From Poriferisphaera corsica (GTDB taxonomy: Bacteria; Planctomycetota; Phycisphaerae; Phycisphaerales; Phycisphaeraceae), in contig NZ_CP036425.1 of assembly GCF_007747445.1 (NCBI RefSeq), forward strand, positions 2,960,175-3,024,174: a stretch of DNA of 64,000 bases. Reading direction: 5' to 3'. The notes beneath the pieces were generated by a model. That model did not search any database. It was not told where the DNA came from and worked only from the letters and a program-made list of their open reading frames with translations. Shown here one piece after another: positions 28,149-36,353 of this stretch; within the stretch, counting starts at the first letter, position 1; every line of letters begins with the position of its first letter. A program made the translations under genes and the position numbers.

Positions 28149-28925
28149 TTATCCTAATTGCTTACGACGAAGAAAGACTGGTGCGAGGGCGAGGAGGCCG
28201 AGAGCTGCAGCGGAGGGGGTTGGGACGGCGATTGCGGTTACCTCTGGATTTTGAGCGGCGAGGAATTGATCGTAATCGATGAGCTGGCCGTAGATGTTGA
28301 AAGAGCCGGAGGAACCGGGTGTGCCAGTTTCGAATGATTCGTTGATGTTATCGAATGACCTGCCGAGACCGACGAGTTGGAGTGTGGTGTCGATGCCGTT
28401 GAAGTTGTAGACAAAGTCGGGGTTCACGGTGTTATCTGTTAGTGAGTATGTGTCTGAGCCAAGAACTTGTGCGACATCGGGATTGGCAGGATCAATGAAG
28501 AGGCGTGCGGGGCCACCGTCTTGCACATTGAGGTCAAGCTGGAACTGTATGTAAGAGCCATTAAGTCGGGTAACAATGACGTTACGAATGGTATCGGGTG
28601 TGGTGCCTTCAATGGTTGCTTCACCGTTTGTATAGTTGATGGTGCCAAGAAGGAAAGTTTCGTTGAGTCCTACATCTTGAAAGCTATTTTGTATGCCGTT
28701 GGATTGATAGATATCACCATCATTGCGGTCGCCGGTTGTGGTTTGGCCAAGAAATCCCGTACGGTAATTTTCACGTTCGAAGGTGCCGCCAGTGTTTTCA
28801 GGACTGATGTATAGGGATGAAACGAATGATGAACCTGAGACCGTTGCGGCTTGTGTCGCGTTTACAGAGAGTAGCGTGAGCGCGGGAACAATAAGTGTTG
28901 TTGACAGGACTGACAGCTTTGACAT
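28149..28925 (-). CDS. Secreted protein with PEP-CTERM-like tail
   Basis: A 258-residue secreted protein. The N-terminus has a signal peptide (about 1-27) ending in TQAA. The body is Gly/Asn/Thr-rich, beta-type and without a recognised domain. The C-terminus shows a sorting tail: VPTPSAAALGLLALAPVFLRR, that is, a VPxP start, a hydrophobic stretch and an Arg cluster. The usual PEP is PTP here, a variant common in Phycisphaerae. Such tails are thought to be cut by an exosortase, and the exosortase-like gene at 39.2 kb is a candidate but has an altered active site. The gene lies between the HEPN terminator and rho. Confidence 0.85.
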   Translation of the reverse strand: MSKLSVLSTTLIVPALTLLSVNATQAATVSGSSFVSSLYISPENTGGTFERENYRTGFLGQTTTGDRNDGDIYQSNGIQNSFQDVGLNETFLLGTINYTNGEATIEGTTPDTIRNVIVTRLNGSYIQFQLDLNVQDGGPARLFIDPANPDVAQVLGSDTYSLTDNTVNPDFVYNFNGIDTTLQLVGLGRSFDNINESFETGTPGSSGSFNIYGQLIDYDQFLAAQNPEVTAIAVPTPSAAALGLLALAPVFLRRKQLG

Positions 28926-29181
28926 TGGGGACTCCTGATCCTCAAGTGTGATGGTATAAGAACCATCTTCTATGTGTAACCATACATGTAGGCCGATACT
29001 AAAGGCAACGATAGACCTGACCAGCGAATTGCTGAGGTGAATATTAGGAATGATGAAATGGTAATCAAGTCGTGAAGGCAGTCATTAGATATGCGGATTT
29101 CGGTAAAATTATAGGGTAATCCGAAGCTGCGATGAAAGGGATGATATTCGTTTTGTGCGTATTGAGGGTAATCTGATCAAT

Positions 29182-29211
29182 AAAAAAGCTCAACCATGTA
29201 CGGCTGAGCTT
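29182..29211 (-). terminator. Intrinsic terminator of rho
   Basis: Reading on the minus strand, AAGCTCAGCC pairs with GGTTGAGCTT (one G-T pair) around a six-base loop, followed by six T. It lies 40 bases after the rho stop. Confidence 0.9.
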
Positions 29212-29250
29212 CGTTTGTTTTTCAACTAACTTAATGTTTGCAGCGTCTGA

Positions 29251-30483
29251 TTAGGCGCGAGCGGATGCCTGCGCTGAGGCGGGTGACTGTGGGTTGCCGA
29301 CGAGGTCGCCGTTGGTTGGGAAACGTTCGAGGGCTTTGAGTAGTTGATCAACTTGCTGCACGGGAGGCATGTTGAGGAGTCGACGACGAAGTGCGTTGAT
29401 GGTGGTGACTTCGTGAGCGGACATGAGTTTTTCTTCTTTACGTGTGCCGGAGGCTGCGAGGTCGATGGCAGGGAAGACGCGTTGCTCGGCGATCTTACGA
29501 TCGAGGATGAGCTCCATGTTACCGGTGCCTTTGAACTCTTCGAAGATGACTTGGTCGCCACGTGAGCCGGTATCGACGAGTGCGGTGGCGATGATGGAGA
29601 GTGAACCGCCTTCTTCGAACTTACGGGCAGCACCGAAAAGTTGTTTCGGGATTGAGAGGGCGCCGGCATCGAGTCCGCCGGAGAGGGTGCGGCCAGTGTT
29701 TTGGAGGTGAGGTGAGGTGTTGAAGGCCCGGCCGAGACGTGTGAGCGAGTCCAAGAGGATGATGACATCCTTGCCCTGCTCTGCCCAGCGTTTGGCGCGT
29801 TCGATGGCGGCCATGGCGAGGCCGACGTGTCGTTCGGGGGTGTGGTCGTTTGAGGAGGCCCAGACGGTGCATGGAACGTTGCGACGGAAGTCGGTGACTT
29901 CCTCGGGTCGTTCATCGATCAGGAGCGCGACGGTCTTGGCTTCGGGATGGTTTTTTTGGATGGCGAAAGCGATATTTTGAAGCAGGGTCGTCTTGCCAGC
30001 TTTGGGTGGCGAGACGATCATGCCGCGCTGGCCGTAACCGATGGGGCAGAAGAGATCGATGAGGCGACATGAGGCGGGGCAGCCGGGGTATTCGAGTGTG
30101 AGACGGGGCTCAGGATCGATTGTGGTGAGGTCTTCGTATCTTGGATGTTCTGTGTTGACGTATTCGGAGGCTGGGATGCCATCGATCTTGATGATTTTGT
30201 TAACACGAAGGGCAGAAGGAGCGATTGCGTCGGGTTTGGGACGCTTGAATTGCTGCTTTTTGTGCTGAATTTTGCGTTTATTGTTTTTGTTGTTTGCACC
30301 ACCCATGGGCTTGCCGAGTTCGACTTCGAGTTCGAGTCCGGGTCGCAGGCCGTAACGGTCGATGAGCTGTGCAGGGATGACGGGGTCTTCGGGGTCAGCG
30401 ATGTATGTGTCGTTGAGTTGGCGAAGGCGTCCATCGACGCGAGTTAGAACTTCGAGTATCCCGGTTGCAGTTTTCATGGTCAT
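29251..30483 (-). CDS. rho: Transcription termination factor Rho
   Basis: Hexameric RNA helicase that ends transcription. At 410 residues it is close to the usual length of about 420, but the N-terminal helical Rho_N domain is missing: the protein begins straight into the cold-shock-like RNA-binding region ([13 protein letters not shown], then RYGLRPG). A basic, Lys/Asn/Gln-rich insert (about 60-85) lies within that region. The ATPase core is intact: Walker [27 protein letters not shown], Walker [17 protein letters not shown] and the R-loop region [20 protein letters not shown]. The start is ATG 30483. A structured region with its own minus-strand terminator-like element lies upstream. Confidence 0.97.
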   Translation of the reverse strand: MTMKTATGILEVLTRVDGRLRQLNDTYIADPEDPVIPAQLIDRYGLRPGLELEVELGKPMGGANNKNNKRKIQHKKQQFKRPKPDAIAPSALRVNKIIKIDGIPASEYVNTEHPRYEDLTTIDPEPRLTLEYPGCPASCRLIDLFCPIGYGQRGMIVSPPKAGKTTLLQNIAFAIQKNHPEAKTVALLIDERPEEVTDFRRNVPCTVWASSNDHTPERHVGLAMAAIERAKRWAEQGKDVIILLDSLTRLGRAFNTSPHLQNTGRTLSGGLDAGALSIPKQLFGAARKFEEGGSLSIIATALVDTGSRGDQVIFEEFKGTGNMELILDRKIAEQRVFPAIDLAASGTRKEEKLMSAHEVTTINALRRRLLNMPPVQQVDQLLKALERFPTNGDLVGNPQSPASAQASARA

Positions 30484-30693
30484 TGTTCTTGTGTCGGCGA
30501 GAAGCCGAGTTGTAATCGGGGTCTATAAAATAAGTGTCGGCAATCAGCACGACGAGCCTAATGAGAGGCAAATATGCGATGATAATTTCTGTGAGAGGGT
30601 GAGTTTACCGAACGATGTGCTAGCGAGTTAAACAGCGCGTACGCAGTATGAGGTCATTCAGAGCTACATCTGAATGAATGGGAGAAGTACATT

Positions 30694-30769
30694 AAAAAAG
30701 CTCAAATCGTTATCGTAGGGTCGGTGGCCGTTATAAAAGATGTTACGGAAGGCAGCGAAAACCTGAGCT
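30694..30769 (-). terminator. Terminator-like element upstream of rho
   Basis: On the minus strand, AGCTCA (30769-30764) pairs with TGAGCT (30704-30699), followed by six T. The long loop carries an inner CCGT/ACGG hairpin. It lies about 210 bases before the rho start, so it would end a separate small RNA or attenuate the rho leader. Confidence 0.4.
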
Positions 30770-30931
30770 GCTGTATCACACACGGAACTGGCCTTAACGT
30801 TAACAGATTAAAAACTCTCCGCCGGTGTTTTGAGAATTTGCGTTGGCTTGTCAGGAAATGATCATGCGAATAATGCGTGATTATAACCGGAGGCAGCCGG
30901 TTTGATTGGGGTATGTTGCGTTATTGCTGAT

Positions 30932-31019
30932 GTCGGTCAGGTGCCTTCCCCAAGGCAAGAGGCCGACTGCGTGTACGCCTCTGAAGGCGAGTCACACATG
31001 GGTTACCGGGAATGCCGGT
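30932..31019. ncRNA. Cluster of three hairpins, possible structured RNA
   Basis: GTCGG/CCGAC encloses TGCCTT-CCCC-AAGGCA (30932-30967). GTGT/ACAC encloses CGCCT-CTGA-AGGCG (30971-30997). ACCGG/CCGGT follows at 31005-31019. The strand is unknown. No match to 6S, RNase P, tmRNA, SRP RNA or a known riboswitch was recognised. Confidence 0.35.
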
Positions 31020-31146
31020 GAGATAATCTAAGTTTTACATGGTTACGAGGGTAACTTCAAGTGTCATCGGCAAAATGGTGATTATTTCCTCTAAATAATT
31101 AGAAGTATCGGGTTTCAGGGGACTTAGGTAAAATATAGAATAGTGT

Positions 31147-31176
31147 TTGACTTTACTATTGATAATCATTTATCAT
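31147..31176 (+). promoter_or_regulatory. Promoter overlapped by a Fur/Zur-like palindrome
   Basis: TTGACT (31147-31152) and TATCAT (31171-31176) are spaced by 18 bases, a good sigma-70 type promoter. A perfect palindrome TGATAA-TCAT-TTATCA (31160-31175) covers the spacer and most of the -10. It resembles half of a Fur box and sits 76 bases before the ZIP start, so metal-dependent repression is plausible. Confidence 0.5.
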
Positions 31177-31251
31177 GTGGTATCGCAATTGGATTAGACA
31201 TCTGTCGATTTAGTCGATTTTTACTATCTCATATCGAATAATTGGTGAACA

Positions 31252-32331
31252 ATGAACGGCACACTGTATTTTTATCTGAGCGTTTACTGTGTATTAATTT
31301 TGTTAGTATCGTTGTTTGGTGGCATCATCCCGATGATGGTCAAGCTGACGCATAGACGGATGCAGTTTGCGATCAGTTGTGTTGCTGGGTTTATTTTGGG
31401 GATCGCAGTGCTGATTTTGCTGCCAGGATCATTTGAGTCATTAGGGGAAGCGTTTTATGTGGCGAACTGGGTGATTGCGGGGATGTTGGTCATGTTTTTC
31501 CTGGAGCGTTTTTTCTGCTTTCATCACCATGATGTTGATGATGCGAATATTGATCATGCATCATGCAAAGATGCACCTGAGGGGATTCAAGCAGAAGTTG
31601 ATCGTCACAAGCAAGGCGAGTGCGGATGTGCTCATGAACACCATCATGGTCAATCTGTGGATGGGAATGAGCAGATTAGCCTAACGGCTCATGAACACAA
31701 GCTGACATGGAGCGGGGCGGCAATTGGCCTGACATTGCACAGTATCATTGCAGGTGTCGCGTTGGCGGCTGCGATGGCGGGAGAAGGGGAAAGCGGCCGG
31801 TTTTGGCCGGGGATTGCAGTGTTTTTGGTTATCGTTCTGCATAAGCCGTTTGATTCGATGACGCTGGGAACGCTAATGGCGGCGAGCGGCTGGTCTAAGG
31901 GGTGGCGGCATATCGTAAATGGGCTATTTGCATTGGCGGTTCCGTTAGGTGCGGTGCTGTTTTTGCTGGGTGTTGGGGGAGGAAGTGATGTGCATGCGAA
32001 TGCGATCGTGGGTGGCGCACTGGCATTCTCGGCGGGGGTGTTCTTAGTGGTTAGTCTGAGCGATTTGTTGCCAGAGATTCAGTTCCATCATCATGATCGG
32101 TTGGGTTTAACAGCGGCGCTGCTGCTGGGCTTGGCGCTGGCGTATGGGGTGGTGCTGTTTGGACACAGTAAGATGCACGGCGAAGATGATGGGCACAATC
32201 ACGGGGCAAATGCAGCGGAAGTCCATGTGGGTGAGATGGAACGTGAGATACACATGATTGGTAATCAAGAAGCGGACGTGCATATTGAAGCCGGTGAGGT
32301 GGATGAGCATGCTGAACATGATCATGAGTAA
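31252..32331 (+). CDS. ZIP family metal transporter
   Basis: A 359-residue inner-membrane carrier for zinc or a similar divalent metal. Eight membrane segments are expected; the metal path is seen in segment 4 (LTLHSIIAGVALAAAM) and segment 5 (LHKPFDSMTLGTLMAA). The loop between segments 3 and 4 (about 95-150) is rich in His and Cys (FCFHHHD, HEHHHGQ), and a long His/Glu/Asp-rich C-terminal tail (about 303-359) includes HNH, HxE and HDHE clusters; both probably bind metal. The promoter carries a palindrome of the Fur/Zur kind. It has its own transcription start and is followed by rimO. Confidence 0.93.
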   Translation: MNGTLYFYLSVYCVLILLVSLFGGIIPMMVKLTHRRMQFAISCVAGFILGIAVLILLPGSFESLGEAFYVANWVIAGMLVMFFLERFFCFHHHDVDDANIDHASCKDAPEGIQAEVDRHKQGECGCAHEHHHGQSVDGNEQISLTAHEHKLTWSGAAIGLTLHSIIAGVALAAAMAGEGESGRFWPGIAVFLVIVLHKPFDSMTLGTLMAASGWSKGWRHIVNGLFALAVPLGAVLFLLGVGGGSDVHANAIVGGALAFSAGVFLVVSLSDLLPEIQFHHHDRLGLTAALLLGLALAYGVVLFGHSKMHGEDDGHNHGANAAEVHVGEMEREIHMIGNQEADVHIEAGEVDEHAEHDHE

Positions 32332-32382
32332 TACAAGACATAGAAGTGTATTGAAGCGTGAATATGGCTGAATCGCTGAGGA

Positions 32383-33966
32383 GTGGTTTGGACAACACGG
32401 GATCGCTATACTACCGATCCGATGAACACTGAAAATAAGACAAACGAAATGGCGACGAAGGCGGACTCGAAGATCGAGACCGTCTCGTTTGTCAGTTTAG
32501 GGTGCCCGAAGAACTTAGTTGACAGCGAAAAGATGCTAGGGCTACTGGCTGAGGATGGACTGTTGCCTGTTGACAGTGACGAGCCTGCAGATGCGGTTGT
32601 TGTCAATACGTGCGGCTTTCTTGAGGCAGCTAAGGATGAGTCTATTGGAGAGATCAATCAGGCTGTTGCTCTAAAAGAAGAGGGACTGGTCAAACGTGTG
32701 GTTGTGGCGGGGTGCCTGGTTCAGCGACAACGGGCGAAGCTGCTGGAATGGTGCCCGGGGATTGATGCAATGATTGGGGTGTTTGATCGAGATCGGATTA
32801 TCGAAGCGGTCAAAGGCCCGACGGGTTTTGAGATCGGTAACGATATTGCCGTTGAATTGCCGGTGTATTCGAGTATCGCGGCGAATGCGGTGATTGCAAA
32901 ACAACACCGAGAGATGGGGGATGAGGTCACAGGATATTTTGAAGAAGATGGCGGACGGATGCGTCTAACTGCGCGTCATTATGCATATCTTCGAATAAGT
33001 GAAGGATGCAATCAAAACTGTGCGTTCTGTACGATTCCATCGATCCGAGGGAAGATGCGCAGCAAGCCGGTCGATCGGATTGTGGGCGAAGCGCGTGAGT
33101 TGATGAATGATGGGGCATTCGAGTTAAATCTGATTGGTCAGGACACGACGAGTTTTGGGGATGATATTGGCTACGAAGCGGGGCTGGTTGGGATGCTTGA
33201 GGGGCTTAATGGTGTGGTGAAAGAGTATGGTGGTGGGTGGGTGCGTTTAATGTATGCGTACCCTTCAAAGTTTACGGATGAGATGGTTGAGGCTATCGCA
33301 CGATTAGAGCATGTGGTGAAGTATATCGACATCCCACTGCAGCATATTAATGATGGGGTGCTAGATCGGATGCGGCGGTATACAAGTCGTGAGTGCATTG
33401 AAACGCTTCTTCGGAAATTGAAGGAAAGGGTGCCGGGGATTGCGATCAGGACGACTTTTATCAGTGGGTTTCCGGGCGAGACGGAAGAACAGCATCAGGA
33501 ACTGGTTGAGTTCGTACGTGGGTTTGGTTTTGAGAACATGGGTGTGTTTGGATACTCGCCTGAGCCGGGAACTGTTGCAGGGACGATGTATGGCAAAGGC
33601 GATGCCGTTGATGACGAGACGATTGCAAGACGGATTGATGAGTTGATGATGACACAGCAAACGGTAGTGTTTGAGCGGCATGACGCGATGGTTGCGAATG
33701 AAGATGAAGTCGATGTTTTGATTGATGCAAAGACGGATAGCGTCCTGGAAGGTGAAGACGGTGATGTGGCTGGCGTGCTTTATCAGGGACGAACAAGTAG
33801 GCAGGCGCCACAGGTAGATGGTGTGACGTATGTGCATAGTGAGAGTGGACAGGAATATGCGTTAGGTGAGATTGTGAAATGCCGCGTGATTGGGTATGAC
33901 GGATATGATTTGATTGCAAAGCCTGTGAGAGAATTAGAAAAACGCGTATCGCTACCTTTGGCATAG
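32383..33966 (+). CDS. rimO: Ribosomal protein S12 methylthiotransferase RimO
   Basis: Radical SAM enzyme that adds a methylthio group to an Asp of ribosomal protein S12. The N-terminal UPF0004 domain has its three cluster Cys in SLGCPKNLVDSE, VVNTCGFLEAA and VVAGCLVQRQ. The radical SAM cluster is CNQNCAFC (C-x3-C-x2-C) in the phrase SEGCNQNCAFCTIPSIRGKMR. A TRAM domain ends the protein. Length is 527 residues against about 440 usually, because of a longer N-terminus and loops. The start is uncertain: GTG 32383 gives the longest form, while ATG 32422 or 32449 are as likely, since none has a well-spaced Shine-Dalgarno. An intrinsic terminator follows. Confidence 0.95.
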   Translation: MVWTTRDRYTTDPMNTENKTNEMATKADSKIETVSFVSLGCPKNLVDSEKMLGLLAEDGLLPVDSDEPADAVVVNTCGFLEAAKDESIGEINQAVALKEEGLVKRVVVAGCLVQRQRAKLLEWCPGIDAMIGVFDRDRIIEAVKGPTGFEIGNDIAVELPVYSSIAANAVIAKQHREMGDEVTGYFEEDGGRMRLTARHYAYLRISEGCNQNCAFCTIPSIRGKMRSKPVDRIVGEARELMNDGAFELNLIGQDTTSFGDDIGYEAGLVGMLEGLNGVVKEYGGGWVRLMYAYPSKFTDEMVEAIARLEHVVKYIDIPLQHINDGVLDRMRRYTSRECIETLLRKLKERVPGIAIRTTFISGFPGETEEQHQELVEFVRGFGFENMGVFGYSPEPGTVAGTMYGKGDAVDDETIARRIDELMMTQQTVVFERHDAMVANEDEVDVLIDAKTDSVLEGEDGDVAGVLYQGRTSRQAPQVDGVTYVHSESGQEYALGEIVKCRVIGYDGYDLIAKPVRELEKRVSLPLA

Positions 33967-33993
33967 TGATTGGCATTAGATACGACTTAATTG

Positions 33994-34018
33994 AGCACGC
34001 TAGTTAGCGTGCTTTTTT
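33994..34018 (+). terminator. Intrinsic terminator of rimO
   Basis: AGCACGCT/AGCGTGCT stem with an AGTT loop, then six T. Confidence 0.93.
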
Positions 34019-34140
34019 ATTAGTCGGATTGTAGGGGTTATGCGGGAAGAGAATACATGTTAATCGCATGATTGGATAAGTATGACTCATGTTTGCGGCT
34101 TGATGTGATATGCTTAAATATGAGATCAGAAGGGGGTCGT

Positions 34141-34833
34141 ATGAGAAGAGAGCCGCAGATGTCGCATTGGCATAACAAACATGATGAAGGCTGGAGTGAC
34201 GGCGTTGAACAGAGTGATGTTCGACGTGAGTTATACGCCAGAGCTGAGGCGAGATTGGAACTCGCAAGACAGCGGCTTGAGGAGGCTCGTCAAAAGCGAA
34301 ATGGGACAAAAAAGGATAAGCCAAATTTAAAACTGGTTGGCCATATTGAAGATCGAGAGAAGCGATCAGAACGTAAAATTACGTTTTCTGATTCGGAGGT
34401 ATCCAAGGCTAGACATGTCGAGATCGAGGATGAATCGAGTTCGTTTAGTGCACCTCATGGACAAATGGGCGATCCAATAACGGCAACGAATGATCCGAGA
34501 TGGGTTTTGGCTGTACGTGTTGCTGCGGTTATGGAGGGGAGTATCGTTCGCCCTGAAGAACGTGAGAAGCTCATCAAAATGGGCCGCACGTTTGGAATGA
34601 GTGTGTTTGATTGCAATTTAGTGATTGCGATACTGCAAGATCAAGCGAGAAGAGGGAACCTGCCGGAGTATTGCCCACAATTAGCTCACAAGCAATTACA
34701 ACTCATCCCCCTGCCCCGTCAAAACCCGCTTAATCAACCGATCGAAATGAATGTCGGGCTGCGGAATTCTATGATCGTAGCGGCGGTACTACTCATGGAA
34801 ATTATTGGGTTGTGGGTCATGCTTAAGACTTAA
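34141..34833 (+). CDS. C-terminally anchored protein, function unknown
   Basis: A 230-residue protein with no family recognised. ATG 34141 is preferred over the upstream frame start because AGGGGGT ends four bases before it. The N-terminal half is highly charged and probably coiled coil (ARLELARQRLEEARQKR). The middle (about 105-185) is a small helical domain with REEREKLIKMGRTFGMS and FDCNLVIAILQDQARRG, which resembles a helical hairpin. A single membrane segment ends the protein (about 210-228, IVAAVLLMEIIGLWVM), so it should be tail-anchored with its bulk in the cytosol. A terminator follows, making it a single-gene unit. Confidence 0.72.
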   Translation: MRREPQMSHWHNKHDEGWSDGVEQSDVRRELYARAEARLELARQRLEEARQKRNGTKKDKPNLKLVGHIEDREKRSERKITFSDSEVSKARHVEIEDESSSFSAPHGQMGDPITATNDPRWVLAVRVAAVMEGSIVRPEEREKLIKMGRTFGMSVFDCNLVIAILQDQARRGNLPEYCPQLAHKQLQLIPLPRQNPLNQPIEMNVGLRNSMIVAAVLLMEIIGLWVMLKT

Positions 34834-34874
34834 CACAATGATTTAAGTTGCACATTCGAAAGAGACAGACAGTT

Positions 34875-34904
34875 GCTCACGATCATGACGTGAGCTTATT
34901 TTAT
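34875..34904 (+). terminator. Intrinsic terminator at the end of the tail-anchored gene
   Basis: GCTCACG/CGTGAGC stem with a 7-base loop, then TTATTTTA. It overlaps the last bases of the convergent sugar transferase gene. Confidence 0.7.
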
Positions 34905-36329
34905 GCCTAGGATTTGCTTTGAGGTGAGTAGTATGAGCTTCATGTCTAAGTGAAAGGACATTTGCTCAACGTAAAGCAGGTCGTACTTAATCCATTCCTG
35001 AAAATCGAGACCTTCATCACGAGAACGATAAACTTGCCACATGCCAGTGATGCCGGGCCTGACTGAGAGACGCGCTTCACGCCATGCGGGGCAAAATTGA
35101 TTTTCTGATTCAGGAGAAGGACGTGGGCCCACGATAGACATATGACCTAAGAGAACGTTTAAGAGTTGAGGAAGTTCATCAATGTTGAGTTTACGGATGA
35201 GACGTCCGATGGTTGTGTGCCTTGGATCTTTTTCAATATAGAAGTGAGGGCCATCTGAAACATTTTGCTGCTGTAGTTTTTGTTTAATTTCTTCTGCATT
35301 ATTACGCATAGATCGGAACTTGATACAAGGAAATTGTTTACCATGCATGGTTTCTCGGGTATGGGCAAAAAAGAAGGGACGGCCATCTTCGATGTAAATG
35401 GCGAGCATCACAATCGGGAATATTGGGAGAAGTAAAATAAGAATCAATAATGAAAAAACGATGTCGAATGCTCGTTTTATAAAACGTTGAATGGTCGTGA
35501 GTCTACGTGGTTTAACATCATAGTATAAGTCCTTCGATGTTACGTTTGGTTCAATCGGATCCCATGTAAATTCGCTTGGTTTGGGGCGGTGTTGTGGGTC
35601 ATCCCAGAGTATAGCTGGCCCAACGACTGTATGTACGGAATCTATGTGTCGGCCTGCACCAATCCATATAGGGCCAACAAAAACTGTTTTGCCAGTATCA
35701 ATCTGAAAATCTGCCATTCTCCAAACAGGCAATTGGGCATTGATTCTTTCGGTCGATGGAATAGTTGTATCTGGACGCCGCCAAATATTTACAAGCTGTC
35801 GCGTGTATTGATTGCATTCTGAATTTCTAGTTACGTCAAAAACAGTTGCAGGAATCGAAACCGCGGCACGATCAATCTGAGATATTTCTTTTCGTAGTTG
35901 ATGCCAAGCTTTGTGAATGTCCTGAAATCTTTGCCATGATTCCGCAATGACAGGATCTGGGGTGAGTGCGACACGTGTAACTTTTCGGTTTGCTGAAGGA
36001 TAGAGCCGTTCGAATCGTATAAAACGATCATTTTCGTCGGTAACGATCCGTTCCTTGTATGCGTGCTCAAGCTGGTCATGGAGACGCAAGATGAGTAAGT
36101 GTGGGCGAAGCCAATTGAGAATGTCATGGATTTGCAGGAACTTGAATGTGACGAGTGAGGTTTGATCCAGGAGTAAATAAAGTTCTGCAGTGTGGTTAAT
36201 TTGCGTGTGCTGATTGACTCGTACAACCTGAATATTGCGCGCAGCCCAAAAACGGTCATGGAGCTGAGATGTATTCAATCCCCATATCGTTTTTTCATTT
36301 ACATGGTGTGCGTTTGAGTTCGTGATCAT
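34896..36329 (-). CDS. Polyprenyl-phosphate sugar-1-phosphate transferase (initiating)
   Basis: A 477-residue enzyme that starts polysaccharide synthesis by moving a sugar phosphate onto undecaprenyl phosphate. The C-terminal 200 residues form the bacterial sugar transferase domain: one membrane segment near KRAFDIVFSLLILILL, then KFRSMRNNAEE, RLIRKLNIDELPQLLNV, VGPRPS and RPGITGMWQV. The first 270 residues are soluble and replace the four-helix membrane region of WcaJ-type enzymes; they show no known domain, though SVVTFKFLQIHDIL-like segments suggest a regulatory role. It is the last gene of the minus-strand polysaccharide array, 24 bases after the Wzc-like gene. Confidence 0.92.
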   Translation of the reverse strand: MITNSNAHHVNEKTIWGLNTSQLHDRFWAARNIQVVRVNQHTQINHTAELYLLLDQTSLVTFKFLQIHDILNWLRPHLLILRLHDQLEHAYKERIVTDENDRFIRFERLYPSANRKVTRVALTPDPVIAESWQRFQDIHKAWHQLRKEISQIDRAAVSIPATVFDVTRNSECNQYTRQLVNIWRRPDTTIPSTERINAQLPVWRMADFQIDTGKTVFVGPIWIGAGRHIDSVHTVVGPAILWDDPQHRPKPSEFTWDPIEPNVTSKDLYYDVKPRRLTTIQRFIKRAFDIVFSLLILILLLPIFPIVMLAIYIEDGRPFFFAHTRETMHGKQFPCIKFRSMRNNAEEIKQKLQQQNVSDGPHFYIEKDPRHTTIGRLIRKLNIDELPQLLNVLLGHMSIVGPRPSPESENQFCPAWREARLSVRPGITGMWQVYRSRDEGLDFQEWIKYDLLYVEQMSFHLDMKLILLTSKQILGIK

Positions 36330-36353
36330 TGAATGAAGCTGCCTAACAATGTG

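Larger units (their letters stand above)
30484..31146. other. Long intergenic region between rho and the ZIP gene
   Basis: About 660 bases with no convincing gene. It holds the structured elements listed separately at 30694-30769 and 30932-31019. It should also hold the rho promoter, which could not be assigned. Confidence 0.5.

Noticed and set aside
30484-31251. Cobalamin, manganese or other known riboswitch, or 6S/RNase P/tmRNA
   Set aside because: Hairpins are present, but no family consensus could be matched; recorded only as an unknown structured region.
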